Assembly (NCBI GenBank): GCA_964536375.1
Contig: CAZHXF010000001.1
Location: forward strand, 54,954-118,953
Reading direction: 5' to 3'
DNA from: Desulfuromonas sp964536375
Lineage (GTDB): Bacteria; Desulfobacterota; Desulfuromonadia; Desulfuromonadales; Desulfuromonadaceae
DNA: 64,000 nucleotides
Shown: in pieces, positions 8,216 to 17,614 of the stretch
How the letters are laid out: each line of letters opens with the position of its first letter
Numbering within the stretch: the first letter of the stretch is position 1
Position numbers and translations under genes: made by a program
Notes under the pieces: model-generated
Database searches by the model: none
Told to the model about the DNA's origin: nothing
What the model saw: only the letters and a program-made list of their open reading frames with translations

Positions 8216-8243
8216 AGCCAAGGTCGTGTTCACGGCCTTGGCT
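8216..8243 (+). terminator. Hairpin between rplL and rpoB, probable attenuator
   Basis: A 12-bp stem (8216-8227 with 8232-8243, one G-T pair, arms AGCCAAGG and CCTTGGCT at the base, 4-base loop) is followed by the T-rich run GTTCTTCGTTCTTTTC. Partial terminators at this place in other bacteria lower rpoBC transcription relative to the ribosomal genes. That role here is inference. Confidence 0.65.
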
Positions 8244-8278
8244 GTTCTTCGTTCTTTTCTTAATCTCAAGGAGTAGCC

Positions 8279-11200
8279 ATGGCTTATTCGATTGCGAATA
8301 ACCCGTTATTACGCAAACATTTTTCTGAAGTACAACGTGTTATCGATATGCCCAATCTCATCGATATTCAGAAAAATTCATATAAGCGATTCCTTCAAGT
8401 CGAGTTGCCAGCTAATGCGCGGCAAGATATTGGTTTAGAGGCAGTATTTCGCTCTGTCTTTCCCATTAAGGATTTTAGTGAGACTTGTTCGCTTGAATAT
8501 GTTTCTTATGTGTTGGAAACTCCTAAGTATGATGTAGAGGAGTGCCATCAGCGCGGTATGACTTTTGCTGCGCCGGTGAAAGTACGGGTTCGTTTGGTGT
8601 CTTGGGATGTAGATAAAGATACCAATGTGCAGTCGATTCGTGACATCAAGGAGCAGGAAGTTTATTTTGGTGAAATTCCCCTGATGACACAAAACGGTAC
8701 CTTTGTTATCAATGGTACTGAGCGGGTTATTGTCAGCCAGCTGCATCGTTCTCCCGGTGTTTTTTACGATCATGACAAAGGTAAGACCCATTCCAGTGGC
8801 AAGCTATTATACAGTGCGCGCGTTATCCCATATCGTGGTTCATGGTTGGATTTTGATTTCGACCATAAAGATCTGCTTTATGTGCGTATTGATAGACGCC
8901 GTAAACTGCCAGTAACTGTGCTGCTGCAAGCTTTGGGTTACAGTGTCGAGGAGCTGCTTAAATATTTCTATAAAATAGAAGAGATTCAGATCGGTGCAGA
9001 AGGTTGCACTAAGACGGTTAATCTTGACTTGCTTGCCGGACAGAGGTCGTCTCTTGATGTCGTTGATGAGAGCGGTGAAGTACTGGTAAAAGCAAATCGC
9101 AAGTTTACCAAGGCTGCGATCCGTAAAATTGCCGACAGCGGTCTGGAGACAATCCGCGTTGATGATTCAGAATTGATGGGCAAAGTTGTAGCTTCTGATA
9201 TTGTAGATATGGAAACTGGTGAGATTCTGGTTGGCTGTAATCAGGAGATTACTGAGCCTACGTTGCAATTGTTTCGCGAAAAAGGTATCTGCGCAGTAGA
9301 AATTCTATTTATCGACAATGTCTTTGTTGGTCCTTACCTGCGTGATACTTTGGTGCAAGATTCAGTTAGTACTCCGGAAGAGGGGATGATAGAGATTTAT
9401 CGTCGTCTGCGCCCTGGTGATCCGCCAACTGTTCGTAGTGCAACGTCTTTATTTGAAGGTTTGTTTTTTAACCATGAGCGCTATGATCTTTCGGTCGTTG
9501 GTCGCCTGAAGCTAAATTATAAGCTAGGTTTGGACATTCCTTTGTCAACCCGCACCCTTACTAGGGAAGATATTCTCGAAGTAGTGCGTTATCTGATTGA
9601 ATTGCGCAATGGTCGCGGCAGCATTGATGATATTGACCATCTGGGCAATCGACGTGTGCGTGCTGTTGGTGAGTTGCTGGAGAATCAGTATCGTGTTGGC
9701 TTGGTTCGGATGGAGCGTGCTATCAAGGAGCGCATGAGTCTGCAAGAGGTTGATAGTCTCATGCCGCACGACCTGATTAATTCCAAGCCGGTGTCTGCTG
9801 TTGTTAAAGAGTTTTTTGGTTCTTCACAATTATCTCAGTTTATGGATCAAACCAATCCATTGTCTGAGATAACTCACAAGCGTCGTCTCTCAGCTCTCGG
9901 ACCCGGTGGTTTGACACGTGAGCGCGCCGGTTTTGAAGTTCGAGACGTTCATCCTACCCACTATGGGCGGGTGTGCCCCATCGAAACGCCTGAGGGACCA
10001 AATATTGGTCTTATAGCTTCACTGTCAACTTATGCGCGTATCAACGAGCACGGTTTTGTTGAAACTCCATATCGTTTGGTTAAAGATAGTAAGGTTTCCA
10101 GTGAAATCCGTTATTTTTCTGCCCTAGAGGAAGAGGGGCATTCTATAGCTCAGGCTAATGCGGTTCTTGATGCTGATGGTAGTTTCGTTAATGATGTTAT
10201 CAATGCTCGCCAACATGGTGAGTTTATGATGCTTCGACGCGAAGACATTCAGCTGATGGATGTATCGCCTAAACAATTGGTTTCGGTAGCTGCAGCGTTG
10301 ATTCCGTTTTTGGAAAACGATGATGCTAACCGTGCACTGATGGGTTCTAACATGCAACGCCAAGCCGTACCATTATTACGTGCTGACGCACCATTGGTTG
10401 GTACCGGCATGGAACGTATTGTGGCCCATGACTCTGGCGCGGCTGTAGTTGCTCGTCACGATGGTGTTGTTGAGTCGGTTGATGCTGGGCGTATTGTTGT
10501 CCGCATTGATGAAGGTCAAGAAGATGAGACCGGCACCGGTGTGGATATTTATAATCTTATTAAATTTATCCGTTCCAACCAGAATACCTGTCTCAACCAA
10601 AAACCGATTGTCGAGGTAGGGGATTGCATCAAGAGCGGTGAAATTATTGCTGATGGTCCATCCACCCAATGGGGTGAATTAGGGCTGGGGCAGAACATAT
10701 TGGTCGCGTTTATGCCCTGGGAAGGGTACAACTTTGAGGACTCCATCCTCATTTCTGAAAAGTTGGTTAAGGAAGACCGTTACACCTCTATTCACGTGGA
10801 GGAATTTGAATGTGTAGCGCGCGATACTAAGCTAGGTAAGGAAGAAATTACCGACGATATTCCTAATCTAGGCGATGATGCATTAAGCGATCTCGACGAA
10901 AGTGGTATTATTCGTATTGGTGCAGAAGTTAAGCCTGGAGATATCTTGGTTGGTAAGATAACTCCTAAAGGTGAGACTCAGCTGTCTCCCGAAGAGAAGC
11001 TTTTACGGGCGATTTTTGGTGAAAAAGCTGGTGATGTGCGTGATACCTCACTTCGGGTTTCCCCCGGAGTAGAAGGTGTTGTTATTGGCGCCCGGGTATT
11101 CTCGCGTAAAGGTTCTGATAAAGATTCACGTACCGAAAAAATAGAGCAGCACGAGATCGATAGATTGATCAAAGATCAGAACGATGAAATCCGTATCATT

Positions 11201-12379
11201 CGTGAATCGGCACGCAATAAATTGGTTGATCTGCTGTCCGGTTATAAGCTGGCTGCATCCGTCTCTGATGACGGAAAGGTTGTGCTGAAAAAAAATAGCG
11301 ATCTCAATGTGGAAACTTTAGCTTGTGTACCCATGTCGCGTTGGCATGAGTTGTCGCTAGTTGACGGTGATGCTGTAGAAGATCGTATAGCCGAGTTGTC
11401 GAAGCGGCTGAATGAGCGCGAAGAGTTAATTAAACGCTTCTTTGCTGATAAAGTTGATAAAATTAAGCGCGGTGATGATCTGCCTCCTGGGGTTATCAAG
11501 ATGGTCAAAATATATATCGCCATCAAACGGAAGTTGTCGGTGGGCGATAAAATGGCTGGTCGTCATGGTAATAAGGGAGTTTTGTCGCGGATTTTACCGG
11601 AAGAAGATATGCCGTATACCGAGGACGGAACACCTGTAGAAATTGTTCTCAACCCTCTCGGTGTTCCTTCACGGATGAACATTGGTCAAATTCTAGAGAT
11701 CCATCTTGGTCTCGCTGCACGTGGTTTAGGCAATCAGATACAAGCGGTGTTGCAGCGCCAGCATACTACTAATGAGTTACGTGAAAAAATCAAAGAGGTA
11801 TATGCTAACGATGAATTGAATCCGTTTTTGAACGAACTGCCAGAACGCGATGTGACCAAGTTAGCTAATCGTTTGTCACGCGGTGTGCCGATGGCAACTC
11901 CGGTGTTCGAAGGTGTGAGTGAAAAAGACATTAAAGAGCAGATTGCCCTCTCTGGTTTTTCTACTTCAGGGCAGATGACTCTATATAATGGCAAGACAGG
12001 GGAGGCGTTTAAGGAACAGGTAACTGTAGGCATAATGTATATGCTGAAGCTCCATCACCTTGTTGATGATAAGATCCATGCGCGGAGCATAGGGCCTTAC
12101 AGCCTTGTTACTCAGCAACCATTGGGCGGTAAAGCTCAGTTTGGTGGTCAGCGTTTGGGTGAGATGGAAGTTTGGGCTATGGAGGCGTATGGTGCATCCC
12201 ATGCTTTACAGGAATTTTTAACTGTTAAGTCGGATGATGTAGCTGGGCGCACACGGATGTATGAGGCTATTGTCAAGGGTCGGCATACCCTTGAAGCTGG
12301 TCTGCCTGAGTCGTTTAATGTTCTGATTAAGGAACTCCAGGCCCTGTGCCTAGATGTTGACCTTCAGGAAAACGATTAA
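8279..12379 (+). CDS. rpoB: DNA-directed RNA polymerase subunit beta
   Basis: A 1366-residue beta subunit. Visible signatures: the rifampicin pocket FGSSQLSQFMDQTNPLSE then ITHKRRLSALGPGG (the resistance-associated positions have common wild-type residues), VCPIETPEGPNIGLI, NILVAFMPWEGYNFEDSI, KMAGRHGNKG near the active centre, and the C-terminal GGQRLGEMEVWAMEAYGA. CAAGGAG lies 5 bases upstream of ATG 8279. It forms most of the catalytic cleft with RpoC, whose gene follows after 26 bases. Confidence 0.99.
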   Translation: MAYSIANNPLLRKHFSEVQRVIDMPNLIDIQKNSYKRFLQVELPANARQDIGLEAVFRSVFPIKDFSETCSLEYVSYVLETPKYDVEECHQRGMTFAAPVKVRVRLVSWDVDKDTNVQSIRDIKEQEVYFGEIPLMTQNGTFVINGTERVIVSQLHRSPGVFYDHDKGKTHSSGKLLYSARVIPYRGSWLDFDFDHKDLLYVRIDRRRKLPVTVLLQALGYSVEELLKYFYKIEEIQIGAEGCTKTVNLDLLAGQRSSLDVVDESGEVLVKANRKFTKAAIRKIADSGLETIRVDDSELMGKVVASDIVDMETGEILVGCNQEITEPTLQLFREKGICAVEILFIDNVFVGPYLRDTLVQDSVSTPEEGMIEIYRRLRPGDPPTVRSATSLFEGLFFNHERYDLSVVGRLKLNYKLGLDIPLSTRTLTREDILEVVRYLIELRNGRGSIDDIDHLGNRRVRAVGELLENQYRVGLVRMERAIKERMSLQEVDSLMPHDLINSKPVSAVVKEFFGSSQLSQFMDQTNPLSEITHKRRLSALGPGGLTRERAGFEVRDVHPTHYGRVCPIETPEGPNIGLIASLSTYARINEHGFVETPYRLVKDSKVSSEIRYFSALEEEGHSIAQANAVLDADGSFVNDVINARQHGEFMMLRREDIQLMDVSPKQLVSVAAALIPFLENDDANRALMGSNMQRQAVPLLRADAPLVGTGMERIVAHDSGAAVVARHDGVVESVDAGRIVVRIDEGQEDETGTGVDIYNLIKFIRSNQNTCLNQKPIVEVGDCIKSGEIIADGPSTQWGELGLGQNILVAFMPWEGYNFEDSILISEKLVKEDRYTSIHVEEFECVARDTKLGKEEITDDIPNLGDDALSDLDESGIIRIGAEVKPGDILVGKITPKGETQLSPEEKLLRAIFGEKAGDVRDTSLRVSPGVEGVVIGARVFSRKGSDKDSRTEKIEQHEIDRLIKDQNDEIRIIRESARNKLVDLLSGYKLAASVSDDGKVVLKKNSDLNVETLACVPMSRWHELSLVDGDAVEDRIAELSKRLNEREELIKRFFADKVDKIKRGDDLPPGVIKMVKIYIAIKRKLSVGDKMAGRHGNKGVLSRILPEEDMPYTEDGTPVEIVLNPLGVPSRMNIGQILEIHLGLAARGLGNQIQAVLQRQHTTNELREKIKEVYANDELNPFLNELPERDVTKLANRLSRGVPMATPVFEGVSEKDIKEQIALSGFSTSGQMTLYNGKTGEAFKEQVTVGIMYMLKLHHLVDDKIHARSIGPYSLVTQQPLGGKAQFGGQRLGEMEVWAMEAYGASHALQEFLTVKSDDVAGRTRMYEAIVKGRHTLEAGLPESFNVLIKELQALCLDVDLQEND

Positions 12380-12405
12380 TCTGCCATCCCTCAAGGAGAT
12401 GTGTT

Positions 12406-15400
12406 TTGGAAGATATTTTCAGCTTGTTTGAACGTCCGAAAGATCCGTTGAGTTTTGATAAAATTCGCCTATCGCTTTCCTCTCCAGAAACGATTCGCGA
12501 GCGCTCTTTCGGGGAAGTAAAAAAGCCAGAAACCATCAATTACCGCACTTTTAAGCCAGAGCGTGATGGTTTGTTTTGCGCGAAGATCTTTGGTCCTGTC
12601 AAAGATTATGAATGTAATTGTGGTAAATATAAACGTATGAAGCATCGCGGGATTGTCTGCGAAAAGTGTGGTGTTGAGGTTATCCCAAGTAAAGTGCGGC
12701 GTGAGCGTTTGGCGCATATAGATTTGGCCTGTCCAGTAGCACATATTTGGTTTTTGAAGTCATTGCCTTCACGCATTTCTACTTTGCTGGATATGACTTT
12801 GAAAGAGGTGGAGAAGGTTCTTTATTTTGAAGCCTATGTGGTTTTGGATAAGGGCGATACTCCTTTGGAAAACGGTGCTATTCTGACCGAGGACAACTAT
12901 CGTGAACTGATGGATGAATATGCTGGACAGTTTACTGCCGGCATGGGTGCTGAGGCCGTTCGTGAAATGATGTCGGCACTGGATCTTGAATCGATAGCGG
13001 AGACGCTGCGTCTTGAGATGCGCGAATCGACCAGTGATGCCAAACGTAAAAAAGTTGCCAAACGTCTGAAAATCGTTAATGCGTTTTTACGCAGTGGTAA
13101 CCGCCCTGAGTGGATGATTCTGGAAACAATACCAGTATTGCCTCCTGAGTTGCGCCCATTGGTTCCATTGGATGGCGGTCGCTTTGCCACTTCTGACTTA
13201 AATGACCTATATCGTCGGGTAATTAACCGGAATAACCGCTTGAAGCGGCTTATGGAGTTGCGCGCACCTGATGTTATTATCCGCAACGAAAAGCGGATGC
13301 TGCAAGAGGCAGTGGATGCGCTGTTTGATAATGGCCGCCGTGGACGGGCAATTACCGGACCGAATAAACGACCATTGAAGTCTTTGTCTGATATGCTCAA
13401 GGGTAAGGGCGGGCGTTTCCGGCAAAACCTGTTGGGTAAGCGTGTCGATTATTCGGGACGTTCCGTTATTGTAGTTGGTCCGGAACTGAAACTGCATCAG
13501 TGTGGTTTGCCGAAAAAAATGGCGCTAGAATTATTTAAACCATTTATTTACAACAAGCTTGAAGAGTTGGGCTTCTGCACAACGATTAAGAGCGCTAAAA
13601 AGTTGGTTGAAAAAGAGAAGCCTGAAGTATGGGATGTGCTTGAAGATGTCATAAAAGAGCATCCGGTAATGCTGAACCGTGCTCCGACCTTGCACCGTTT
13701 GGGTATCCAGGCTTTTGAGCCTGTTCTGATAGAAGGTAAGGCTATTCAACTGCATCCATTGGTCTGTGCTGCTTTTAATGCCGACTTTGATGGTGACCAA
13801 ATGGCAGTGCATTTGCCCCTCTCAATTGAAAGTCAGATTGAGGCGCGAGTGTTGATGATGTCGACAAACAATATTCTGTCCCCGGCAAACGGTAAACCGA
13901 TTATTGTTCCATCTCAGGACATGATTCTGGGCATTTACTACATGTCACGTATCCGTCCATTTGCTGAGGGTACTGGAAAAATATTCTCGTCACCGGCTGA
14001 GGTAAATGTTGCTTACGACTCTGGTGCTGTAGATTTGCAGGCAGAAATCAAGGTGCGGATGTCAAGCGTTGACGGCGAAGTACCACATATAATTGAGACT
14101 TCGGTTGGTAGGGTTTTGCTCCGTGAAGTAGTTCCTGTAGGTATCCCTTTTGATTATATTAATAAGGTAATGACCAAAAAGCAGGTTGCGGAACTTATTG
14201 ATGCCAGTTTCCGTCTTGTTGGCAACAAAGAGACGGTTATCTTGGCGGATCGTCTTAAACAGACCGGATACCGCTTCTCAACTATAGCCGGGATCTCTAT
14301 ATGTCTGGATGATATGGTGGTTCCAGAAAGCAAGCCGGTGATCATCGCGGCTGCGGTCAATGAGGTCACAGAGATTCAAAGTCAGTATACGGAGGGTCTG
14401 ATCACTGATGGTGAGCGCTACAATAAGGTAGTTGATATCTGGGCAAGATGTACCGAGGAAATCGCTTCTACCATGCTTGGTGATCTATCTGTTGATACGT
14501 TTGTGTCAGATAGTGGTGAAACAGTCGAAGCTGCATCATTTAATGCCATCCACATGATGGCTGACTCTGGTGCGCGGGGTAGTGCCCAGCAGATCCGGCA
14601 GCTGGCTGGTATGCGTGGTCTGATGGCAAAGCCTTCTGGTGAAATCATTGAGACGCCAATTACCGCGAACTTTCGTGAAGGTCTGACGGTTTTGCAGTAC
14701 TTTATTTCGACTCATGGTGCACGTAAAGGTTTGGCTGATACGGCGCTTAAGACCGCCAACTCTGGTTATTTGACTCGGCGTCTAGTTGATGTAGCTCAAG
14801 ATGCTATTATTACTGAGCGTGATTGTGAAACCTTAGACGGGATTATGGTAAACTCTTTGACCGAGGGTGGTGAGGTTATCCAGTCGCTAGGGGATCGTAT
14901 CCTTGGTCGTACAGCGCTTGAAGATGTCTGTGATCCTGTTACTGGCGAGGTTATCGTTCCGGCGAATAAAGAGATCACTGAAGCTATTGTGGCTCAAATT
15001 GAACGAGCTGGCATAGAGAAACTAAAAATTCGTTCGGTGTTGACCTGTAAGAGCAAGCACGGTATTTGTGCCACCTGTTATGGTCGTGATCTGGCGCGTG
15101 GTCACATGGTGAATCTTGGTGAAGCTGTTGGCGTCATTGCTGCACAGTCTATCGGTGAGCCTGGTACGCAGCTGACTATGCGTACGTTTCATATCGGTGG
15201 TACTGCGTCACGGCGCGCGGAGCAAACTTCTCTCGAAGCGCGTTACGAAGGTACGATGAAGTTTATCAATCTGAAAACGGTTATTGATAGAGATAATCAT
15301 CATGTTGTTATGAGTCGCAATGGTGAGATTGTCATTGTAGATGAGACCGGTCGTGAGCGTGAACGGCATACCTTGCTCTATGGTGCCCGTGTAGTAGTGG

Positions 15401-16578
15401 GTGATGGTGATTTTGTTACAGCAGGGATGCTGTTAGCAGAATGGGACCCATACACCATGCCTATTTTGACTGAAGTTTCCGGTATGGTTAACTTCGGCGA
15501 TATTACGGTTGGCGTGAGTATGGATGAAAAAGTAGATGATGTTACTGGCTTGTCGCGTAAAGTAATCATCGAGTCAAAATCATCGGATAAGCGTCCACGG
15601 ATTACCCTTAAGGATGATGATGGTAAGTCGGTGAAATTGCCTACTGGCTTGGCGGCGCGTTACATGCTACCGGTTGGCGCTAATATCATCGTTCCTGACA
15701 ATGAACCGGTTTTGGCTGGTGATGTATTGGCTAAGATTCCACGCGAAACTACTAAAACGAAAGATATTACCGGTGGTCTGCCTCGGATTGCCGAGCTGTT
15801 TGAAGCACGTAAGCCAAAAGAGTTTGCGGTGCTGACAGAAATCGATGGTATCGTTACTTATGGTAAAGATTCTAAAGGTAAGCGTAAGGTGGTTGTTACT
15901 CCGGAATATGGTGAGCCGGCGGAATATCTGATTCCTAAAGGCAAGCACATAGGGGTGCATGAAGGCGATGAGGTTCAGGCCGGTGAGCCTTTGATGGACG
16001 GTCCACGTAATCCACACGATATTTTACGTGTTTTAGGCGAGAAAGAGCTGGCTAAATATCTAGTTGATGAAGTGCAGGAGGTTTACCGTCTGCAGGGTGT
16101 CGCAATCAATGATAAGCATATTGAAACCATTGTGCGCCAGATGTTGCGTCGTGTGCGTATTTTGGAGGTAGGTGATACCAGCTTCTTGATTGACGATCCA
16201 GTATCGCGTTTGGATTTTGAACTGGAAAATGAGCGTGTGCTGGCGAATGATGGACAACCTGCTATTGGTGAACCAATCATGCTGGGTATCACTAAGGCGT
16301 CGCTGTCAACTGAATCGTTTATCTCGGCAGCATCGTTCCAAGAGACAACCAAGGTGTTAACTCAGGCGTCAATTGAAGGTAAGGTAGATTATCTGCGTGG
16401 CCTGAAAGAAAACGTTATTATGGGACGCTTGATTCCGGCAGGTACAGGTATTTTAAAATATCGCAGTGCCAAGTTGTTGGTGCCCGAGCCCGTGGAGCCG
16501 GCTAAAACGCCGATTTCGGTTATAGATGATGTAGCTGATGATGTGGTTGAAGAGCTCAGCCCGGTGGTCGAAACCTAG
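12406..16578 (+). CDS. rpoC: DNA-directed RNA polymerase subunit beta'
   Basis: A 1390-residue beta' subunit starting at TTG (12406), with AAGGAG 7 bases upstream; no ATG or GTG fits the family start MEDIFSLFERP. The N-terminal zinc site uses C70, C72, C85 and C88. The catalytic Mg loop NADFDGDQ has D460, D462 and D464. The second zinc site is C807, C881, C888 and C891. The trigger-loop region (GEPGTQLTMRTFHIGG) follows. The C-terminal tail is short and acidic. It is the last gene before the str operon, which has its own promoter. Confidence 0.99.
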   Translation: MEDIFSLFERPKDPLSFDKIRLSLSSPETIRERSFGEVKKPETINYRTFKPERDGLFCAKIFGPVKDYECNCGKYKRMKHRGIVCEKCGVEVIPSKVRRERLAHIDLACPVAHIWFLKSLPSRISTLLDMTLKEVEKVLYFEAYVVLDKGDTPLENGAILTEDNYRELMDEYAGQFTAGMGAEAVREMMSALDLESIAETLRLEMRESTSDAKRKKVAKRLKIVNAFLRSGNRPEWMILETIPVLPPELRPLVPLDGGRFATSDLNDLYRRVINRNNRLKRLMELRAPDVIIRNEKRMLQEAVDALFDNGRRGRAITGPNKRPLKSLSDMLKGKGGRFRQNLLGKRVDYSGRSVIVVGPELKLHQCGLPKKMALELFKPFIYNKLEELGFCTTIKSAKKLVEKEKPEVWDVLEDVIKEHPVMLNRAPTLHRLGIQAFEPVLIEGKAIQLHPLVCAAFNADFDGDQMAVHLPLSIESQIEARVLMMSTNNILSPANGKPIIVPSQDMILGIYYMSRIRPFAEGTGKIFSSPAEVNVAYDSGAVDLQAEIKVRMSSVDGEVPHIIETSVGRVLLREVVPVGIPFDYINKVMTKKQVAELIDASFRLVGNKETVILADRLKQTGYRFSTIAGISICLDDMVVPESKPVIIAAAVNEVTEIQSQYTEGLITDGERYNKVVDIWARCTEEIASTMLGDLSVDTFVSDSGETVEAASFNAIHMMADSGARGSAQQIRQLAGMRGLMAKPSGEIIETPITANFREGLTVLQYFISTHGARKGLADTALKTANSGYLTRRLVDVAQDAIITERDCETLDGIMVNSLTEGGEVIQSLGDRILGRTALEDVCDPVTGEVIVPANKEITEAIVAQIERAGIEKLKIRSVLTCKSKHGICATCYGRDLARGHMVNLGEAVGVIAAQSIGEPGTQLTMRTFHIGGTASRRAEQTSLEARYEGTMKFINLKTVIDRDNHHVVMSRNGEIVIVDETGRERERHTLLYGARVVVGDGDFVTAGMLLAEWDPYTMPILTEVSGMVNFGDITVGVSMDEKVDDVTGLSRKVIIESKSSDKRPRITLKDDDGKSVKLPTGLAARYMLPVGANIIVPDNEPVLAGDVLAKIPRETTKTKDITGGLPRIAELFEARKPKEFAVLTEIDGIVTYGKDSKGKRKVVVTPEYGEPAEYLIPKGKHIGVHEGDEVQAGEPLMDGPRNPHDILRVLGEKELAKYLVDEVQEVYRLQGVAINDKHIETIVRQMLRRVRILEVGDTSFLIDDPVSRLDFELENERVLANDGQPAIGEPIMLGITKASLSTESFISAASFQETTKVLTQASIEGKVDYLRGLKENVIMGRLIPAGTGILKYRSAKLLVPEPVEPAKTPISVIDDVADDVVEELSPVVET

Positions 16579-16613
16579 TTATTAAATAAAAATATATATT
16601 TCTTACAACTGCC

Positions 16614-16642
16614 TTGACATTTGTTGAGGCAGTTGATATTGT
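16614..16642 (+). promoter_or_regulatory. Promoter for the str operon, overlapped by an inverted repeat
   Basis: TTGACA (16614-16619), a 17-base spacer, and TATTGT (16637-16642) lie between rpoC and rpsL, about 70 bases before the rpsL ATG. A perfect 9-bp inverted repeat (CAACTGCCT 16606-16614 and AGGCAGTTG 16627-16635) covers the edge of the -35 box and most of the spacer, so it could be an operator, or a hairpin in transcripts reading through from rpoC. Confidence 0.65.
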
Positions 16643-16710
16643 TCGCTGGTTTCCTTAAGGGGGAACTTTGTTCTTTCAATTCTGTGAATAGTAATTTCGG
16701 GAGTAAGTAA

Positions 16711-17082
16711 ATGCCGACAATCAATCAGCTGATCCGTAATGGACGCAATAAAAAAGTGCGGAAGTCGACCGCGCCTGCGCTTAAAGCAAATCCGCAGCGC
16801 CGTGGGGTATGTACTCGTGTATATACTACGACACCAAAAAAGCCTAACTCGGCTTTGAGGAAAGTCGCTCGTGTGCGTCTGACGAATGGAATCGTTGTTA
16901 CTTCGTATATACCAGGCGTTGGACACAACCTGCAAGAGCACTCCGTAGTATTGGTGCGTGGCGGTCGTGTAAAAGACTTGCCTGGTGTCCGTTATCATAT
17001 CGTGCGTGGCACATTGGATTTGGCTGGCGTTAGTGGTCGAATGCAAGCTCGCTCTAAGTATGGTGCTAAGCGTCCTAAGTAG
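16711..17082 (+). CDS. rpsL: 30S ribosomal protein uS12
   Basis: A 123-residue S12, the decoding-centre protein. It begins MPTINQLIRNGR and carries TTPKKPNSALRKVARVRL and GGRVKDLPGVRYH, with lysines at the two classical streptomycin-resistance positions, so the sequence looks wild type there. It starts the str operon (rpsL-rpsG-fusA-tuf). GGGAG lies about 8 bases before the ATG. Confidence 0.98.
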   Translation: MPTINQLIRNGRNKKVRKSTAPALKANPQRRGVCTRVYTTTPKKPNSALRKVARVRLTNGIVVTSYIPGVGHNLQEHSVVLVRGGRVKDLPGVRYHIVRGTLDLAGVSGRMQARSKYGAKRPK

Positions 17083-17112
17083 ATTTATCGTTAAAGATGG
17101 GGTAGTGCTGTT

Positions 17113-17583
17113 ATGCCAAGAAGAAGAGAAGTAGCCAAACGGATCGTTTTAGCTGATCCTAAATATAATGATAAGTTGGTAACGAAGTTTGTTAACAATC
17201 TTATGATTGGTGGGAAAAAGAGTGTTGCTGAGAAGATTGTCTACGGTGCGTTTGATTTAATTGTTCAGCGTAGTGGGGAGGATGCTGTCGATGTCTTTAA
17301 GAAGGCATTTGATAATATTCGTCCACTGCTTGAAGTTAAGTCGCGACGAGTGGGTGGCTCTACTTACCAGGTTCCTATAGAGGTACGTCCTGATCGTCGT
17401 AATGCACTGGTTATCCGTTGGGTGCTTAATGCGTCACGGAGTCGTGGTGAAAAAACCATGTGCGAGCGTCTGGCTGCAGAGCTGCTTGACGCTGCCAATA
17501 ATCGTGGCGCTTCGGTGAAGAAGAAGGAAGATACTCATCGTATGGCTGAGGCGAATAAGGCCTTTGCTCATTATCGTTGGTAA
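17113..17583 (+). CDS. rpsG: 30S ribosomal protein uS7
   Basis: A 156-residue S7, head-assembly protein of the small subunit. Motifs: MPRRREVAKR start, NNLMIGGKKSVAEKIVYGA, and the end KEDTHRMAEANKAFAHYRW. It is 30 bases after rpsL and in E. coli is the translational repressor of this operon. Confidence 0.98.
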   Translation: MPRRREVAKRIVLADPKYNDKLVTKFVNNLMIGGKKSVAEKIVYGAFDLIVQRSGEDAVDVFKKAFDNIRPLLEVKSRRVGGSTYQVPIEVRPDRRNALVIRWVLNASRSRGEKTMCERLAAELLDAANNRGASVKKKEDTHRMAEANKAFAHYRW

Positions 17584-17614
17584 TTTGAAGCTGTTGTTTG
17601 GAGGGTTTTGAGCT

